The notes under the pieces are model-generated. The model had not been told where the DNA came from. It searched no databases and saw only the letters and a list, made by a program, of their open reading frames with translations. A program made the position numbers and the translations under genes. Of a stretch of 64,000 bases of DNA, positions 1-11,858 are shown piece by piece. Within the stretch, counting starts at the first letter, position 1, and each line of letters opens with the position of its first letter. The DNA comes from Dillenia suffruticosa (Eukaryota; Streptophyta; Magnoliopsida; Dilleniales; Dilleniaceae). The stretch spans positions 7,343,109 to 7,407,108 of the forward strand of contig JAVTVX010000009.1 of assembly GCA_033439265.1 (NCBI GenBank), written 5' to 3'.

Positions 1-1198
1 ATATAAAGCATTAAAAAAAATTTTAATCAAAATTGTTAAAAATCGTCCTAAATCTATCGACTTTTCCTCTTCTTCCTCATCTCTTCTATCTACTCTTTTA
101 ATCTTTCAAACTGGTTGATTAATTGAATTTATTGTTTAATATGAATACTATGAGTAATTGTTGATTTTATCTCTATTAAAATTTAATTTTAAAATTTTTA
201 TATGAAAAATTGAAATTAATATATGTATTTATTTTATTTTATATATTTTTGAAATATTATTAAAAAACTAGTGGTTCAACCACGTTGACCCACGGTTGAG
301 TCGGTTGATCCATATTTTTGAAGTTTTCATATTGATGTCGGATACCATTTCGATAACATTGCTCTAGACTAAAGGTTAATGTACAAATAGATTTTAAAAT
401 TTTTAAGTTTCTATTTTATTAACATTCCATTTATTAAATATTATTTATCCGCCTTTAAAAATATTTTTTAAAATCTTCCTTCAAAAAAAAAAAGAAAGAT
501 TTGCAAAGAAAATGTGACTTACAAGTTACTATTGTTAAATAAAAATTCCAAAAATCAAATATGGGCAACTGTTGAAATTTAATATTATTTTATAATTGAT
601 TTAATATTATTCAACATAATATTTAAATATATAATTATATTTTTAAAAGTAAGTAGGCAGAGCCAAACTTCTCATATTTTAAATTTTGAGGGAAAAATGA
701 AAATACACTTTGCTACTTCCCACTAGGTTAGCATCTAGTTTATGATAAAAAATTCAAAATAATTTTTATTTTACGATATTATGTAAAAGAAAAACAATTT
801 ACATATAAATTAACATAATAAATATGTATATATAAGATGTTAAATTTTATCACTTCAGCTCAGATTCTAACCGGTCTATAAGCCTAATCATTGGCCCAGT
901 CTTAATTTTAATGGGCCGAACAATAGGCCCGAACCAGGCCCTAAAAAGTAGGCCGGACCTTCCGAGCATGATTTTTTTTTTTTTTTTTATCATCAGTATT
1001 CGGGATTTATTCGACTGATCCGATTTTAGTACTTTAAAACCCATTTTATGGGTTGACTCTCTCAAATCCTTTTTTATTATTCCCAAAACTTGAACTTAAG
1101 ACTTTTGATTAAAAGGGTAGAGTGTCCGACCATTCAATCCAAAGGAGTTTGGCCCAAACATGCTCTCCGTGGAGTCGCTATCTGTCTCTCTTATAAAC

Positions 1199-1325
1199 AA
1201 TCAGCATCCAGTGATCATCTTGAATCCGACTAAATGTTTATTTTTGTTATATATAAAATTTAAATCTGAAATTTTATTTAAAAATATTAATGGCCGGTCA
1301 CCGGACCAATGAGTAGTTGGTGCCC
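1199..1325 (-). repeat. SINE-like dispersed repeat, copy 1
   Basis: Read on the minus strand, a tRNA-like head (CATTGGTCCGGTGACCGGCC, then a B-box-like TTTCAGATTTAAATTTT) is followed about 30 nt later by the family tail (ATTTAGTCGGATTCAAGATG, then ATCACTGGATGCTGAT). The same order recurs in other copies. It is decayed and non-coding. Confidence 0.45.
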
Positions 1326-1348
1326 TCTCTCTCTCTCTCTCTCTCTCT
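1325..1348. repeat. (CT)12 microsatellite
   Basis: An uninterrupted CT dinucleotide run lies directly next to the head end of SINE-like copy 1. Confidence 0.9.
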
Positions 1349-1771
1349 AATTATGTGCTCTCTTGTGAATTGCTTTCTCCCTCTGCACTTTGTCTCTACT
1401 TCATTCCATGCGAAATCTCTCTTATTTTGCCAAAGTTCATTGCAAAAACTAAATATGAAAGTTTATAGGTATTTTTGCAATTTTTCCTAAAGTAATTGAA
1501 TGATAATTTTGCTTATAGCATCATGCACAGAAGTGAATAAGGGTGATAAATATCTACACCTTTACTTGAAAATTATACTACCGTTGATGCATCCAATTCC
1601 CAAAATAATTTGGTAAAATTCAAAGGGGAAATCGCTCTCTAATTTCTCACAATTCTGCCATCAAGCTATCTATTGTATGAATATTAGATATGAAATCGGA
1701 TACATATCTTCCATCACTATCTCTCTTTAACGCTCTAATCGAAACACAATCAAAATCTATCTCAATTAACG

Positions 1772-1910
1772 GACAGTTAGTTTAGTAGAATAAAACGTTA
1801 AATTTTTTAATTAAGTTTTCGATTCGAAACTTGGAAATGAAATAGTATACTGTAAGAGGCTAGCTTAAATAGAGATCTGTAAATATTCGAATCGAATTAA
1901 TCATATATAG
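1772..1910 (+). repeat. SINE-like dispersed repeat, copy 2
   Basis: A tRNA-like head has an A-box-like TTAGTTTAGTAGAATAAAAC and a B-box-like TTTCGATTCGAAACTTGG. Further on comes a short form of the family tail (ATTCGAATCGAATTAATCAT). The tail is more decayed than in other copies. Confidence 0.4.
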
Positions 1911-4046
1911 TTTTGGATGCTGAAGGTGAAAACAAAAAATCAAAATCTACTTTCAAGGCGCTATTATGTTCAAAATATTTTTTTATTTGATCATTGATAC
2001 CTAAAAATCCAACCAATTCAATTTGAATTATTATTTGTTTCGATTTAAATATTAACATTTTCGATATTTAATTTTTTTTTATTTTAATATTAAGCTAAAC
2101 TCATTAAATTCACGTGCTATCGGTCAACCATTGAACGGTGGATGCCATTAGGAGCAAATTCGAGACATGGATGGCTTCTTACCCCCACACCATCCCCAAC
2201 TTTTAGACTCTAAAGTTATAATAAAAGCCAATAAGCCCTCTAATTTTTATATTATTTAAATCAATCTTAGAAAATTAATAATATGATATCACGATTACAT
2301 ACATAATGGAAACAAACAAGAAGAGAAAGCATCAAATGGAGGAACATGTTGATGGCCTTTACCGGATCACAAACTAAGTTAGTGGAGAATCGTACCACAA
2401 CCAAGGACGACAAAAACGACATCGCCAAACAAGCCAAAAAGTAAACAAAACGCAGTCATCATCACTTTCCTTCGTTCATTATTATTATTTTTATTTTTTT
2501 CTAGGATAACGTAAACAAAATCATATACAATTGATATTTTATATAAATAAATTATAATTTAATTGATATTATTTTTTTAAATTTTAAATTTTATTCCTTT
2601 TTATATAAGAAAAAAGAAAAAAAAAAACTTCCTTTCTAGTCTCTCCTATATTAAAAAAAATTCATCTTTTTCATTTTTCTTTTTTACTATATTTTAATTT
2701 TCAAGATAGGCTTGCCATCTCTGATATAAGATATTTAATTTAAATTAAAATTAATAATTTTTTATTTATTATCAAAATCTTATTAAATATCAAAAAATCA
2801 TAAATCTAACTCTAACTCGAAAGTGAGTAAAATATTTGATATATCTGGAAATAAAAACCTTCATGATAATACCGAAAGGAGTTATTCGATTTTCCTTTTT
2901 CCATTTTTTTTTCTTGAAAAGAATGTCTTTATGGTAAGCCTTGCACAATTTATTTGGATTTATTTTATTAACAACACTACAAATAAATATTTACACAATT
3001 AATACCTTAGGATATTCCAAAAGAGAAAAATCACCAAAAATATAAGTTCTTTTCTAGGTGGCATGGAAACGAGAAAATGACACTTTGTAAAAATGAAAGA
3101 AATAAAAATATGGATAAATATGTGAATATAAAAAATAGAAGAATTTTTATGTAAATATTAATTAATTTATTAAAATAATTAAATAGTCATATTTTATAAT
3201 AAAAATCTAAAATGATCAAATATATAATTATTAATCATCATAAGTATTTTTAACTTTAAAGTGTTTGCAAAATTTTTTGAATCCAAATTAAGTTATATAA
3301 ACTTTACTACATATCACAATTAATAGTTGTATTATGGGGATTTTGGGTTTTTATATAATTTTTTTATATTTATTGCATGTAATTTGTAGATTATTATGTT
3401 TGTACAATGAGTTTATTTTTTTTGGTGGTGGTGGAGTCGGTCACCGTTCAGTATTTGAAATTTCGTCATGATTAATATGAATCGATCCAATTGAAGTCCC
3501 TTTTAGGGGTATGAGTTTTCTAATATAATCGATTTCATACTCAAATTGTAAGATAAAATCATTACGTTGATTAAGAAATATAACGATCTATTCGTTGTAT
3601 GATCTGCTCGTTGAGGTACAATGAGTTTATAAAAATTTGCGTAGGGTAGAAACTGGGCACATGGCATCCACAGGGTGGATAATACTTCAAATAGTTGACC
3701 CTAGCCGTGGACGGTTGGGAAGGGTCAATCGGATGAACATCAGAGAAAACAAAAAATGGCCTGCAAATAAATAAATAAATAATAATAATAATAATAATTT
3801 ATTGCACGAAAGAAATGCAATGCACTGTCAAATTAAATAATTCAGAATTAGTGTGACATGCAACAGACATTGAAATTAATAATTCCTTTTAATGTCTGAG
3901 AGCTATCTCATATGACAATAACATGTTTTTGCAGTTGCATCAACATGCACTCCCCATTAGCCTAATAATAATAATAAATAAATAATTCATGTTTTTTTGA
4001 TAATTAAGTCTATATCAATGTATGCATAATATATATATATTTATAA

Positions 4047-4178
4047 ATCAGTAATCAGGTTGAATCCGATTAAATTTAATTCAAGGTGGGTTAGAATTTA
4101 AGAGAAAATTTTTTTGAGAAATATTAGTGTCATTTGAGGAATATCAGTGTCTGACCACCATATCAACTAGACGGTTAT
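4047..4178 (-). repeat. SINE-like dispersed repeat, copy 3
   Basis: On the minus strand the head reads CCGTCTAGTTGATATGGTGG then TCAGACACTGATATTCC. The tail reads TTGAATTAAATTTAATCGGA then TTCAACCTGATTACTGAT. Head and tail lie in the same order and spacing as in the other copies. Confidence 0.5.
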
Positions 4179-4689
4179 ATATATATTAGTTTGTAATATA
4201 TGATATATGTAGTTACAGTTGAATTAATCATTTTTTTTTTGTAATTTTAAACTTTTTTTAATACATATATTATATTTTCCAATCCATAATATCGTGTTTA
4301 AATACAAAATTTTGATCACATAATTGGTGTGAGGCTTCCTAAACAATAGAATTTACTCCAAGAGAGTGAGAATTTTTAGTCAACTCTAAACAACGGACCT
4401 AATTCTTGATTGATGCTTAAAAATAGGTTGGGAGAATAACAAAATTTTTACCTATTCAACAAACAAATTAATTTCAACTTTTACTATTATCCAAAAATAT
4501 AAGTATCCTCAAATCATTTTCATAAACAAACAAAACTCTTCCTAGCTCATCTATAGTGTGAGCGATTAGACTCTAGATTTGCTCACAATGCAAATCAACT
4601 GTGCCTATGTTACACCTCAATTTTAGTAATATAATAATGTGTCCTTCCCACTGCCCCACCATAATATATCATATTTTGGGTGGGGGGGG

Positions 4690-4691
<2 letters not shown>

Positions 4692-4738
<47 letters not shown>
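4692..4738 (+). repeat. (GA)n tract just before the start codon of the UspA-like gene
   Basis: About 23 GA units, preceded by a run of 11 G (4682-4692), end four bases before the ATG at 4743. The tract very likely lies in the 5' leader or core promoter. In plants such GA tracts are known binding sites for GAGA-binding (BPC) proteins. A complementary (TC)12 tract opens intron 1 at 4973-4996. Confidence 0.9.
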
Positions 4739-4740
<2 letters not shown>

Positions 4741-4742
4741 CT

Positions 4743-7700
4743 ATGGAGGTGAGGAAAATAGTTGTGGTGGTAGAAGATGTGGAGGTAGCAAGAACAGCAC
4801 TAAAATGGGCTCTTCACAACTTGTGTAGATGTGATGATATAATCACTCTTCTTCATGTCTACTCTAATTCTACAAGATCAAAGAACAAGAAGAAGATTAG
4901 GCTTCTTAGATTAAAAGGCTTCCAATTGGCTCTCTCTTTCAGAGACATTTGCAATCCTTTCCCAAATGTAAGTCTCTCTCTCTCTCTCTCTCTCTCAATT
5001 TCATTGCCAATTCAATAAAGAAGTATATTACGTGGGTATAAATATATAGTGATGATTAGAGGATACTGAATTTTTACAGGCAAAAGTGGATATTGTTGTA
5101 ACTGAAGGAGACCCTGATGGGAGGAAAATTGCTTCAATGGTTAGAGAGATCGGGGCGTCTACGCTTGTTGTCGGACTTCATGATCGGAGTTTTCTATACA
5201 AGTAAGTAAATATTTTGTTTCCTTCACCGAAATTCATCTTCATCCAAATCACTAAAATCAATTGATTGAGAATTGAATTGAATTTGAGTTCAAAAATTGG
5301 TTAGCCTGATTGAGAATTGAATCGAATTTGAACGCAAAACCTGACAAGGAATGAGTGCAAATGGAAATGATAATGGTCAAATTTTGTTGGAGTAGTTTTG
5401 GTTCAAAATTTGGTAAATCCTATAATAAGCTTGCTTGCCATTGTGACGTCCATGGAAGCGCTTTAATTTAATGTGTAGACACTGACCCACTTTGGATAAG
5501 TTCAGCCAAATTATTGGGGGGCTTTTAAATTGGCTACGTAGCTTATTTTAATAAATATAATTGATTAGACAATGCCAATACTTATTTAATAAAATTATAG
5601 ATTTGAGTTTTGTGTATAAAGAAAACAGGTATTGAGAGTGTTTTATCCTTTAAACGTTCAACCCAACTCGAATTAAATTTAATTTAATCACGTGATTATC
5701 GGATACTAATAATTTATAAAAATATATATATATTGTGAGCAAAATTTGTTAAGAGTTTAGCTATTAATAGGACGTTTCTATATTGAATTTTACAGATTAT
5801 GGTAGTATTTGGAGCAAAATTAATTTGCAATTTTGGGTCAAGTTTTACATCGATATTATTTTTGATGATTCGAATTACTTTTTATCTCATTTATAATTAG
5901 TTTCCAAACGCTAAAGCAATTTTATTAATTATTAAAAATATTAAATATTTATCATTCCCGTTATTATATCTTTAAAAATTGTTACATCAATTGGTAGAGT
6001 GAGAGTTCTTGGCTAGACTTATTTTAAACAAATTATGAGTTCCTAAAATTTATACTATGTTTTTAGAAATTAGAATCTTATATATTTTATTCTTAAAATA
6101 AGTTATTAAAATGTTCGGATCAGATAAGATGCAGAGACCGAAATTATAAGTTATTATTATATTCGATAATAATGAATTTTTATAAATACTTTTTGATGTT
6201 GAAATGACTATAAATGATATAATATTATTGATATCGTGTATATAGGAAAACATAAACATGGAATAATGAAATATAAACAAGGCCAATTTAGTTGATTAAT
6301 AGATAAAAATAAAATAGTTTATAAATTACATCAAAAAAAGTTGCGATTGAGCTATTTTTTTAAATACTTAAATATTTCATTTTTCGAACTTATAAATTTT
6401 TTTTTTAAAAAATTACCAAATAAATTTAATAAATTTAATAAATTTAATAAATTTATAAATTATCAAATATTTTATAAAATATTTTTAACATGTTCCAAGT
6501 GTAGTCAAATCCTTTTTTTCAATACCAAAATTGAATCAATAGCTCACTTTCCTAGAACCATCCAAAAATAATAGCACAATCATTAAAATTTGTTGTTATA
6601 AAGGACCTAGTTGCACTTTTTTGTGGGGTGTTTTGATGGGTCATCTTTGAGTCCAAAGCCATGACATTACACATGTACTGATTTCACCATTGAAGACACA
6701 AAGGTTGATGGGTTTTCTCAGCACACATTTTAATGGCCATATGCTATCATCTTCTTGATTGGAAAAATTCTAAGGGACATTGGACGAACCAGTTTCATTC
6801 CGCAGAATTAATATGATAGTGAAGTCCATAAAGTGGTCCTTCTGTTTTTATCTTTTGGATGCACTTACAAGTCTAAAGTTAATTCTATTTGGAAAATGTC
6901 CACAATAAAGGTCTAAATCACATGCCTATAGAATCAAATTTTAGGGCCCTCATCTCTGTCTTTTTGATAGCTTTAATAATTTTTCTTTTCGGTTTCAATT
7001 ATTTTTTTGAGGTAAATTATCATAATCATATTAGATTTGACTAAATCCGATTCGAATCGAATAAACTTTTAATTGACAAAATTATTCCATCGTCTCTCTC
7101 TGTTTTTTTTGTAAACAAAATTCAAATTTTATATCTTATTTAAGAAGTATTAGTACCACTGATAAACAATTTTAAATTTATAAAATCACATAATGAGGTG
7201 ATTTCCAAACATAATAAACACCCCGATTTAGTTATCGATAGAATTTGATTTTAAAATCTTTTGATATTTTATCAAGTGTTTTTATCAATTCAACCAGTAG
7301 AAACCAATAGTTTGAATAATTATTTTTCTACATTATAAATTAATGGGTCTTTTATTGGTTTTTTTTTTCAAATAATATTATTAAATTCGATAGATGTTTG
7401 GTGTAAATAACATTTATAGTCAACATATACGAAGGAATTATAGAATCATATGCACTCTAATTTTTCAAAGAGTCATTTTCAGCTTTTACCTTTTTTTGTA
7501 TAGAATTGTTTTGGAAAATGATAGCGCAACAGACACGTACGACCCCCAATGTATTATGTGCAGCCTGACTATAAAAACTGGAAAAGACGTGGTGATGGTT
7601 TCCTGGGGGGACACTTTGGACAAGGACACCAGCATTTGCCAGGGGATTGAGAGCCCAACGTTTGAAGTTTGACATTGGAGGGATCTTGTACCGCATGTGT

Positions 7701-9788
7701 TCCCACATACCACATAACTAAGGGGGAAACCAAAAGAAATTACGGATCAATAGACAAACAAGTCAGGGGGTGGGGTAACTGCACCCTCATGAAATTTTTT
7801 TTCCCGGGGGGGGGGGGGAAGAACTAACGTAAATATTTATATATAATATTTCATTATTTATTATAACCTATAGTTTTTTTCACTCCTTATCTGTTTTATA
7901 CTGTATTTTATCTATTAATATAAATTTTTGATTTTGTATCTAATCATGACATGTATCTGTGACTCAGTTTGAAATCGGTATCTTTTAAATTTATGAAAGA
8001 ATTATTATTATTATTATTATTAAGGTTTAGGGTTGATCAGGTTAGTGCTTGTGACATATTCTATTGTTTAGAGATGCGTGACAATCTTGCTACCTCTTGG
8101 TTAAAAGGACTAGGGGTAATGACAAGCAATGCACTTATTTTTGGGTGGGAGATGGTTCATTGCAATGTCTATTTCCAAAGCAACCAATTATTGAATTGAG
8201 GGACCTTAGTACAACCCATGTCTCATTTGAGCTTCACATGCAATTATTTTTTGGGGGTGTAAGTAAAGTTTTACCGGAGATTCGTGAGATTAATTTGATT
8301 TGAATATTATAGATCTCATTTTAGAGAACAATTCTTTTAATATAATTTTTTTTTATTTTTAAATTTTGAATCTAAAATTTGATTAGAAAATTTAATATCT
8401 TATTTTAATAGTTCGATTATCCATTAGTCATATCAAATTATTTTCTTTTGTGTACATCACAGCCAGTTATTTTATACACTAAGACTAAGGTATTTGTTTT
8501 TCACATTGGTTGCATAGGTTGGCAATGGCCCACACCAACATTGCAAGCAATTTTAATTGCAAAGTTCTTGCCATAAAGCAGCTGCCGCCGCCACCACCTC
8601 CGTCAAGGGCAAGGAGGACGACGACAACGGCGGTGCCTGTCAGTTCAACTAACTTGGACTTCTCTCAGGTGGAGATTGCCAAATTACTTGTGTAAGTTAA
8701 GAATTTCTCTTCACAAGCTTGCACACATTTCACTCGTCATACCTTTTTTCTTTTAGGTAGTCCCAATCTTTTAATAGATATAATGTTCAAACTTTTAACC
8801 TAATAGAGAAAAATTTAGTCTGGTTGGTACCATCGTTCGAACTTCGCACCCGAAGGTTTAAGTCCCATGGGGAACCATAACCACTGGGTCAAAATTTAAT
8901 CTGGTGATGTTACGCAATAGACAACAAGAGATATTATTGAGATAAAACTAGGGTTTTCTTTGGAAATCTCAACTTTTTTTGTTTTTTGTTTTTTAATTTG
9001 GTTTAATTTCTTTCCTTTTTTTTCTATTCAACTTGCTTTTTTCAATTAAAATTGAAAACCTTTTCTTTGAAAATGAAGGTTTTATGAATAGAAATCTTTT
9101 TGTAAAACAAATTTAAAATAGTGATAATCAAATTTGCTAAATTTCTAAAACCCTTTTACGGTATTAAGCCAAAAAAAAAGTAATGATATGACATAATTAC
9201 TAAAAGTTCGTTGATGTTCCATTGGAATTTTTGCACCAAATTAGAAAGAGGCTGAAGAGTACAAATTAATATTTTTCATCTTAATTAATAAGTGGTTTTT
9301 AGTATAATAATTATAAAAAAAATGAGTTTTTGAAATAAATTTAATGACAAAAGATATAATTGTAAAATGTTTAGCAATTAGTAGTTCGATGAGCAAACCG
9401 ATTGAAATAATTCTGATATACCTTTTGCCAAACACATTGGCAAATATGAAAACAATGATGGAGAGTGACCAAAAAGACACTCTTGTACACTTCTGAATGC
9501 GTCTTTGGAATTTTGTGTGTGGGGTTTTGAATTTTAAACAAAGGGTATATTGGTATTACAGACAAAATATTATGTTTTATAAAATATTTTTTAGATAAAG
9601 AATAAATTAATCTTACTAAACTTGATTAGAACATAACTTAATTACCTCTTTTTCCTTTTTTTTTTTTTTTTGAAATCAATTGCAGTGTCCCAGACACTCC
9701 TCCTCCAAGAATTCCATACCGAATCTGTCCAAATCCATCTCTTATAATTTGGAGGTCAAGGAAGACGAGGAGGAGAGGAAGCTTTTAA
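4743..9788 (+). CDS. UspA-like (universal stress protein / adenine nucleotide alpha-hydrolase-like) protein, four exons
   Basis: The exons are 4743-4967, 5080-5201, 8518-8691 and 9686-9788, joined at GT-AG borders in consistent phases (0, 2, 2); together they give 624 nt, or 207 aa. The ATG at 4743 gives the typical first strand of a UspA fold (MEVRKIVVVVEDVEVARTAL), followed by KWALHNL and IITLLHVYS. Exon 2 supplies VDIVVTEGDPDGRKIASMV and GASTLVVGLHDRSFLYK. Exon 3 supplies LAMAHTNIASNFNCKVLAIK and a proline run (LPPPPPPSRARR). Exon 4 ends in VPDTPPPRIPYRICP and a basic C-terminus. The family has a Rossmann-like alpha/beta fold and is linked to stress responses. The usual ATP-binding signature G-x2-G-x9-G-(S/T) is not visible after VVGLHDRS, so this looks like the non-ATP-binding plant subgroup. 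No signal peptide or membrane segment is seen, so a soluble cytosolic or nuclear protein is inferred. Retention of intron 1 would add a short LSLSLS tail and stop. Confidence 0.88.
4968..5079 (+). other. Intron 1 of the UspA-like gene, opening with (TC)12
   Basis: The donor is AAT|GTAAGT and the acceptor TTTTTACAG|GCA. Positions 4973-4996 are a pure TC run starting five bases after the donor. It is the reverse complement of the GA tract at 4692-4738, so pre-mRNA pairing across exon 1 is possible. Confidence 0.85.
5561..5710 (+). repeat. SINE-like dispersed repeat, copy 4 (in intron 2)
   Basis: A tRNA-like head (GATTAGACAATGCCAATACT, then TAGATTTGAGTTTTGTGTAT) is followed by the family tail CCCAACTCGAATTAAATTTA then ATCACGTGATTATCGGATAC. 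This is one of the better tail matches. Confidence 0.5.
7027..7180 (-). repeat. SINE-like dispersed repeat, copy 5 (in intron 2)
   Basis: On the minus strand, TATCAGTGGTACTAATACTT and a B-box-like AATTTGAATTTTGTTTA form the head. The tail is TTATTCGATTCGAATCGGAT then TTAGTCAAATCTAATATGAT. It is antisense to the host gene. Confidence 0.45.
7500..7830. other. GC-richer island of unknown origin in intron 2, ending in a G-run
   Basis: This stretch is clearly less AT-rich than its surroundings. It contains dense non-AT words (ACACGTACGACCCCC, CTGGGGGGACAC) and ends in a run of about a dozen G at 7806-7818. Its composition suggests an inserted piece, perhaps of a mobile element. I cannot assign a family and see no repeat ends. 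Confidence 0.35.
8692..9685 (+). other. Intron 3 of the UspA-like gene
   Basis: The donor is GT|GTAAGTT at 8692 and the acceptor AATTGCAG at 9678-9685, after a long T-rich tract. Near 8820-8890 is a tRNA-like word order (GTTGGTACCATCGTTCGAAC), but it lacks a full cloverleaf and is not called a tRNA. Confidence 0.75.
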
Positions 9789-11401
9789 GGGCACAAGGAA
9801 GCTGAGTTTCATCTCAAATATTTGCAAATTTGGCAAATCTGAGTCCAATTTTCATAGCAATAACATGTTGGGGCCTTGGATTTGGTCTAGATAGTGATTT
9901 GGGTACACACATAACACATGAATTTTAGAAATAACACTCACACAAAAGCAAAAAAAAAAAAAAAAAAAAAGGAATTTGACAATGTATAGATAATGTTGTG
10001 CTCATAAATTGCTGATTTGTTTAAGATATTGATTTTCCTTTTTTCTTGAGATCTCTTAAATTTGAAATCAGGGAAAAAAAATATTGAACTATGTGCATTG
10101 CTGCCAACAGATATGCCTCACCTTCGTGACCAACACCCAGAGCAGATGTATTTATTTATTATGCCCAAAGACAGGCAAAAGCATTTACAAGTCTTTTCCA
10201 GAAACAATGGCAATTGGAAATTATGTCCATTGAGCACATGAACTTCTTTTTTTGTTGTTTTTATGTTTTGTTCCCATCCAAAACCATAACTATCAATAAA
10301 AGTATTTTGGTAAAAAAAAATTGTCAAAATAGTAAGGGTAAAGAAATAATATTTGATACATAAAAATTTGGAAAGATATTTTCTTTTTATTTGGTACTTA
10401 ACTATCGGTGTCCAGAAACTCGACCAATTCAGTTTGAACAGTTCCGTTCCAATTTAAGAGTTGGCTCTTTATTTATTTTTAAAACTTGAATTTAAAATTT
10501 TGATTAATGAAATTTATTATTTTATCATTAGAATTACAAATAATTAATTTTAGAAGCATATTTTCAAAGCACATATATTTGTCGTCAAGGGGACAGTCTG
10601 GTGGTCACAATCCTCTTCCTCCAACCTTGAGATCCAGAATTTGAATCTTTATATAAAAAAAATTTAGCACACAAATTTCCCTTTTTTAATAGGTGATTGT
10701 GTTAACGTTGGAATATGATTCATTAAAATTCACTAATGAAAAAGTAGTTAATACATGGAGACTTACGATGAGAGAACACACGTCAGCCATTAGTATTTTT
10801 CTTTTATTGTACTGAGATTTGAATATAAAATTTTTAGATTAAGGGAGAGAGTTGTAACCACTAAACTATTCCCTTAAAGATACAATTACTATTCACCTAT
10901 AGGGTTAGAATACAACCAAGAGTTGCCGTTTACGTGTATGTTTGTGAAGTCAACGTTAAGCTTGATATGATTGTGGGGTTAGTAATTAGTTTTGAGAAAG
11001 AACGTAATGGAGTTATTTATTTGGTTATGATGAACAATTATAAAGATAAATAAAAAGATTATTGAGTTATAGTTCAATTGATACTATTTTCCTTTGCGCT
11101 TGTAAAAGTCTTGAATCTTCTTATGTTAAAAAAAAAAATACAGATAGATAAGGAGTAAAGTTATTGATGATATTGCATGGATAAAAATTAAAATATAAAC
11201 TTTATGTTAGTACAAATGATAATATTTTTACGAGTAGACATATAATCTAACGATGATCGATGCACATAGCAGTGATTTTAATTTATTTTGTAATTTTTTA
11301 TAAAAAATTATTTATTGTTGTGTAATTTCAAATTAAGAATATTATGTTTTTTTTTTCGAGTATATTTCTCGTGTATTTCATTTCATCTAATAGTTTAGTT
11401 C
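9789..11401. other. 3' flank of the UspA-like gene and intergenic DNA
   Basis: No coding region is seen. The first few hundred bases must contain the 3' UTR and poly(A) site of the UspA-like gene. An A-run at about 9950-9970 follows a plausible end of transcription. SINE-like pieces lie at 10395-10555, and tRNA-like heads at about 10586-10640, 10805-10880 (minus) and 11052-11125. Confidence 0.6.
10395..10555 (-). repeat. SINE-like dispersed repeat, copy 6
   Basis: On the minus strand a weak tRNA-like head (with TTTTAAATTCAAGTTTTAAA) is followed by a tail with AAACTGAATTGGTCGAGTTT and CTGGACACCGATAG. It matches the GGATACCGAT end of the family. Confidence 0.4.
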
Positions 11402-11406
11402 ACAAT
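11402..11406. repeat. 5-bp target-site duplication, left copy (ACAAT)
   Basis: ACAAT precedes the first base of the left Copia LTR and is repeated exactly after the right LTR at 28557-28561. A 5-bp duplication is the usual mark of Copia integrase. The match fixes both ends of the element despite the later insertion inside it. Confidence 0.93.
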
Positions 11407-11845
11407 TGAAGGAATTAATGCCCACGTCGGGCATCTTTCTATAGTTGGGAAATGAAAAATTTTTCACTTTCTATATGCACAAATGGTAACTGATGGGATT
11501 TGAATTCCCAACCATATGTGGTGATGGAGGTATATGGAAATTAGGGCAAACCCTAGGAAAAACAACCATTGCACAAAAAAATTGTGTGGAGGCACGATTG
11601 AGAGAGAGGGAGAAAATTCTGTGTAGAGAATTTGTGTCACCGGATTTCGATTAAGGTGTTATGGTGCTGCGGTGATAGCTCGAGTTTCGTAGTTATCATC
11701 CCGACGGCGAGATCGTTTGATCGAGATTCGTGGTTCCCCGGATTTTTTACGATCTACTCTTTGAGGTATGTCCGAAAACCCTAATCTTTTATGATTCTTA
11801 AAATTTTGCACGCTTCCGCATGTGTATGTGCATATAAATCCAATA
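11407..11845 (+). repeat. Left LTR of the Copia element
   Basis: The LTR begins TGAAGGAATTAATGCCCACG and pairs along its full length with 28119-28556. It ends one base before the primer-binding site. It contains a GA-rich stretch (GAGAGAGAGGGAGAAAATTC). Confidence 0.93.
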
Positions 11846-11846
11846 T

Positions 11847-11858
11847 TGGTATCAGAGC
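11847..11858 (+). other. Copia primer-binding site (tRNA-iMet type)
   Basis: TGGTATCAGAGC is the standard plant Copia primer site, complementary to the 3' end of initiator tRNA-Met. It lies one base after the left LTR. Confidence 0.92.

Larger units (their letters stand above)
1..4680. other. AT-rich intergenic region upstream of the UspA-like gene
   Basis: No coding exon can be supported here; the few open frames are short and of AT-rich low complexity. The stretch holds several tRNA-like SINE-type repeats listed separately, a (CT)n tract at 1325-1348, a T-run near 969-988 and short ATA/ATT microsatellites near 3765-3800 and 3965-3985. A promoter for the gene starting at 4743 should lie at its right end. 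AT-rich TATA-like stretches occur near 4626-4672, but none stands out from the background. Confidence 0.6.
5202..8517 (+). other. Intron 2 of the UspA-like gene (3.3 kb)
   Basis: The donor is A|GTAAGTAA at 5202 and the acceptor TTGCATAG at 8510-8517. The intron is AT-rich and holds two SINE-like copies (5561-5710 and 7027-7180). It also has a local repeat of about 33 nt around TGATTGAGAATTGAAT (near 5263-5290 and 5308-5335). The open frames at 7394-7713 and 7969-8303 lack any recognisable domain and are not called genes. Confidence 0.8.

Noticed and set aside
4601-4828. 75-codon frame over the GA tract and the start of the UspA-like gene
   Set aside because: A different frame from the UspA-like protein, dominated by the GA repeat (REREREREG).
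7394-7713. Frames in intron 2 of the UspA-like gene
   Set aside because: Overlapping frames on both strands with no domain; they track the less AT-rich island.
8820-8890. Possible tRNA gene (GGTACC...GTTCGAACTTCGCACC)
   Set aside because: Only a B-box-like word is present; arms for a cloverleaf cannot be paired.
10586-10640. tRNA-like sequence (TGGTGGTCACAATCC ... ATTTGAATC)
   Set aside because: Not a tRNA gene; fits a head of the SINE-like family, but no tail was found, so it was not listed as a full copy.
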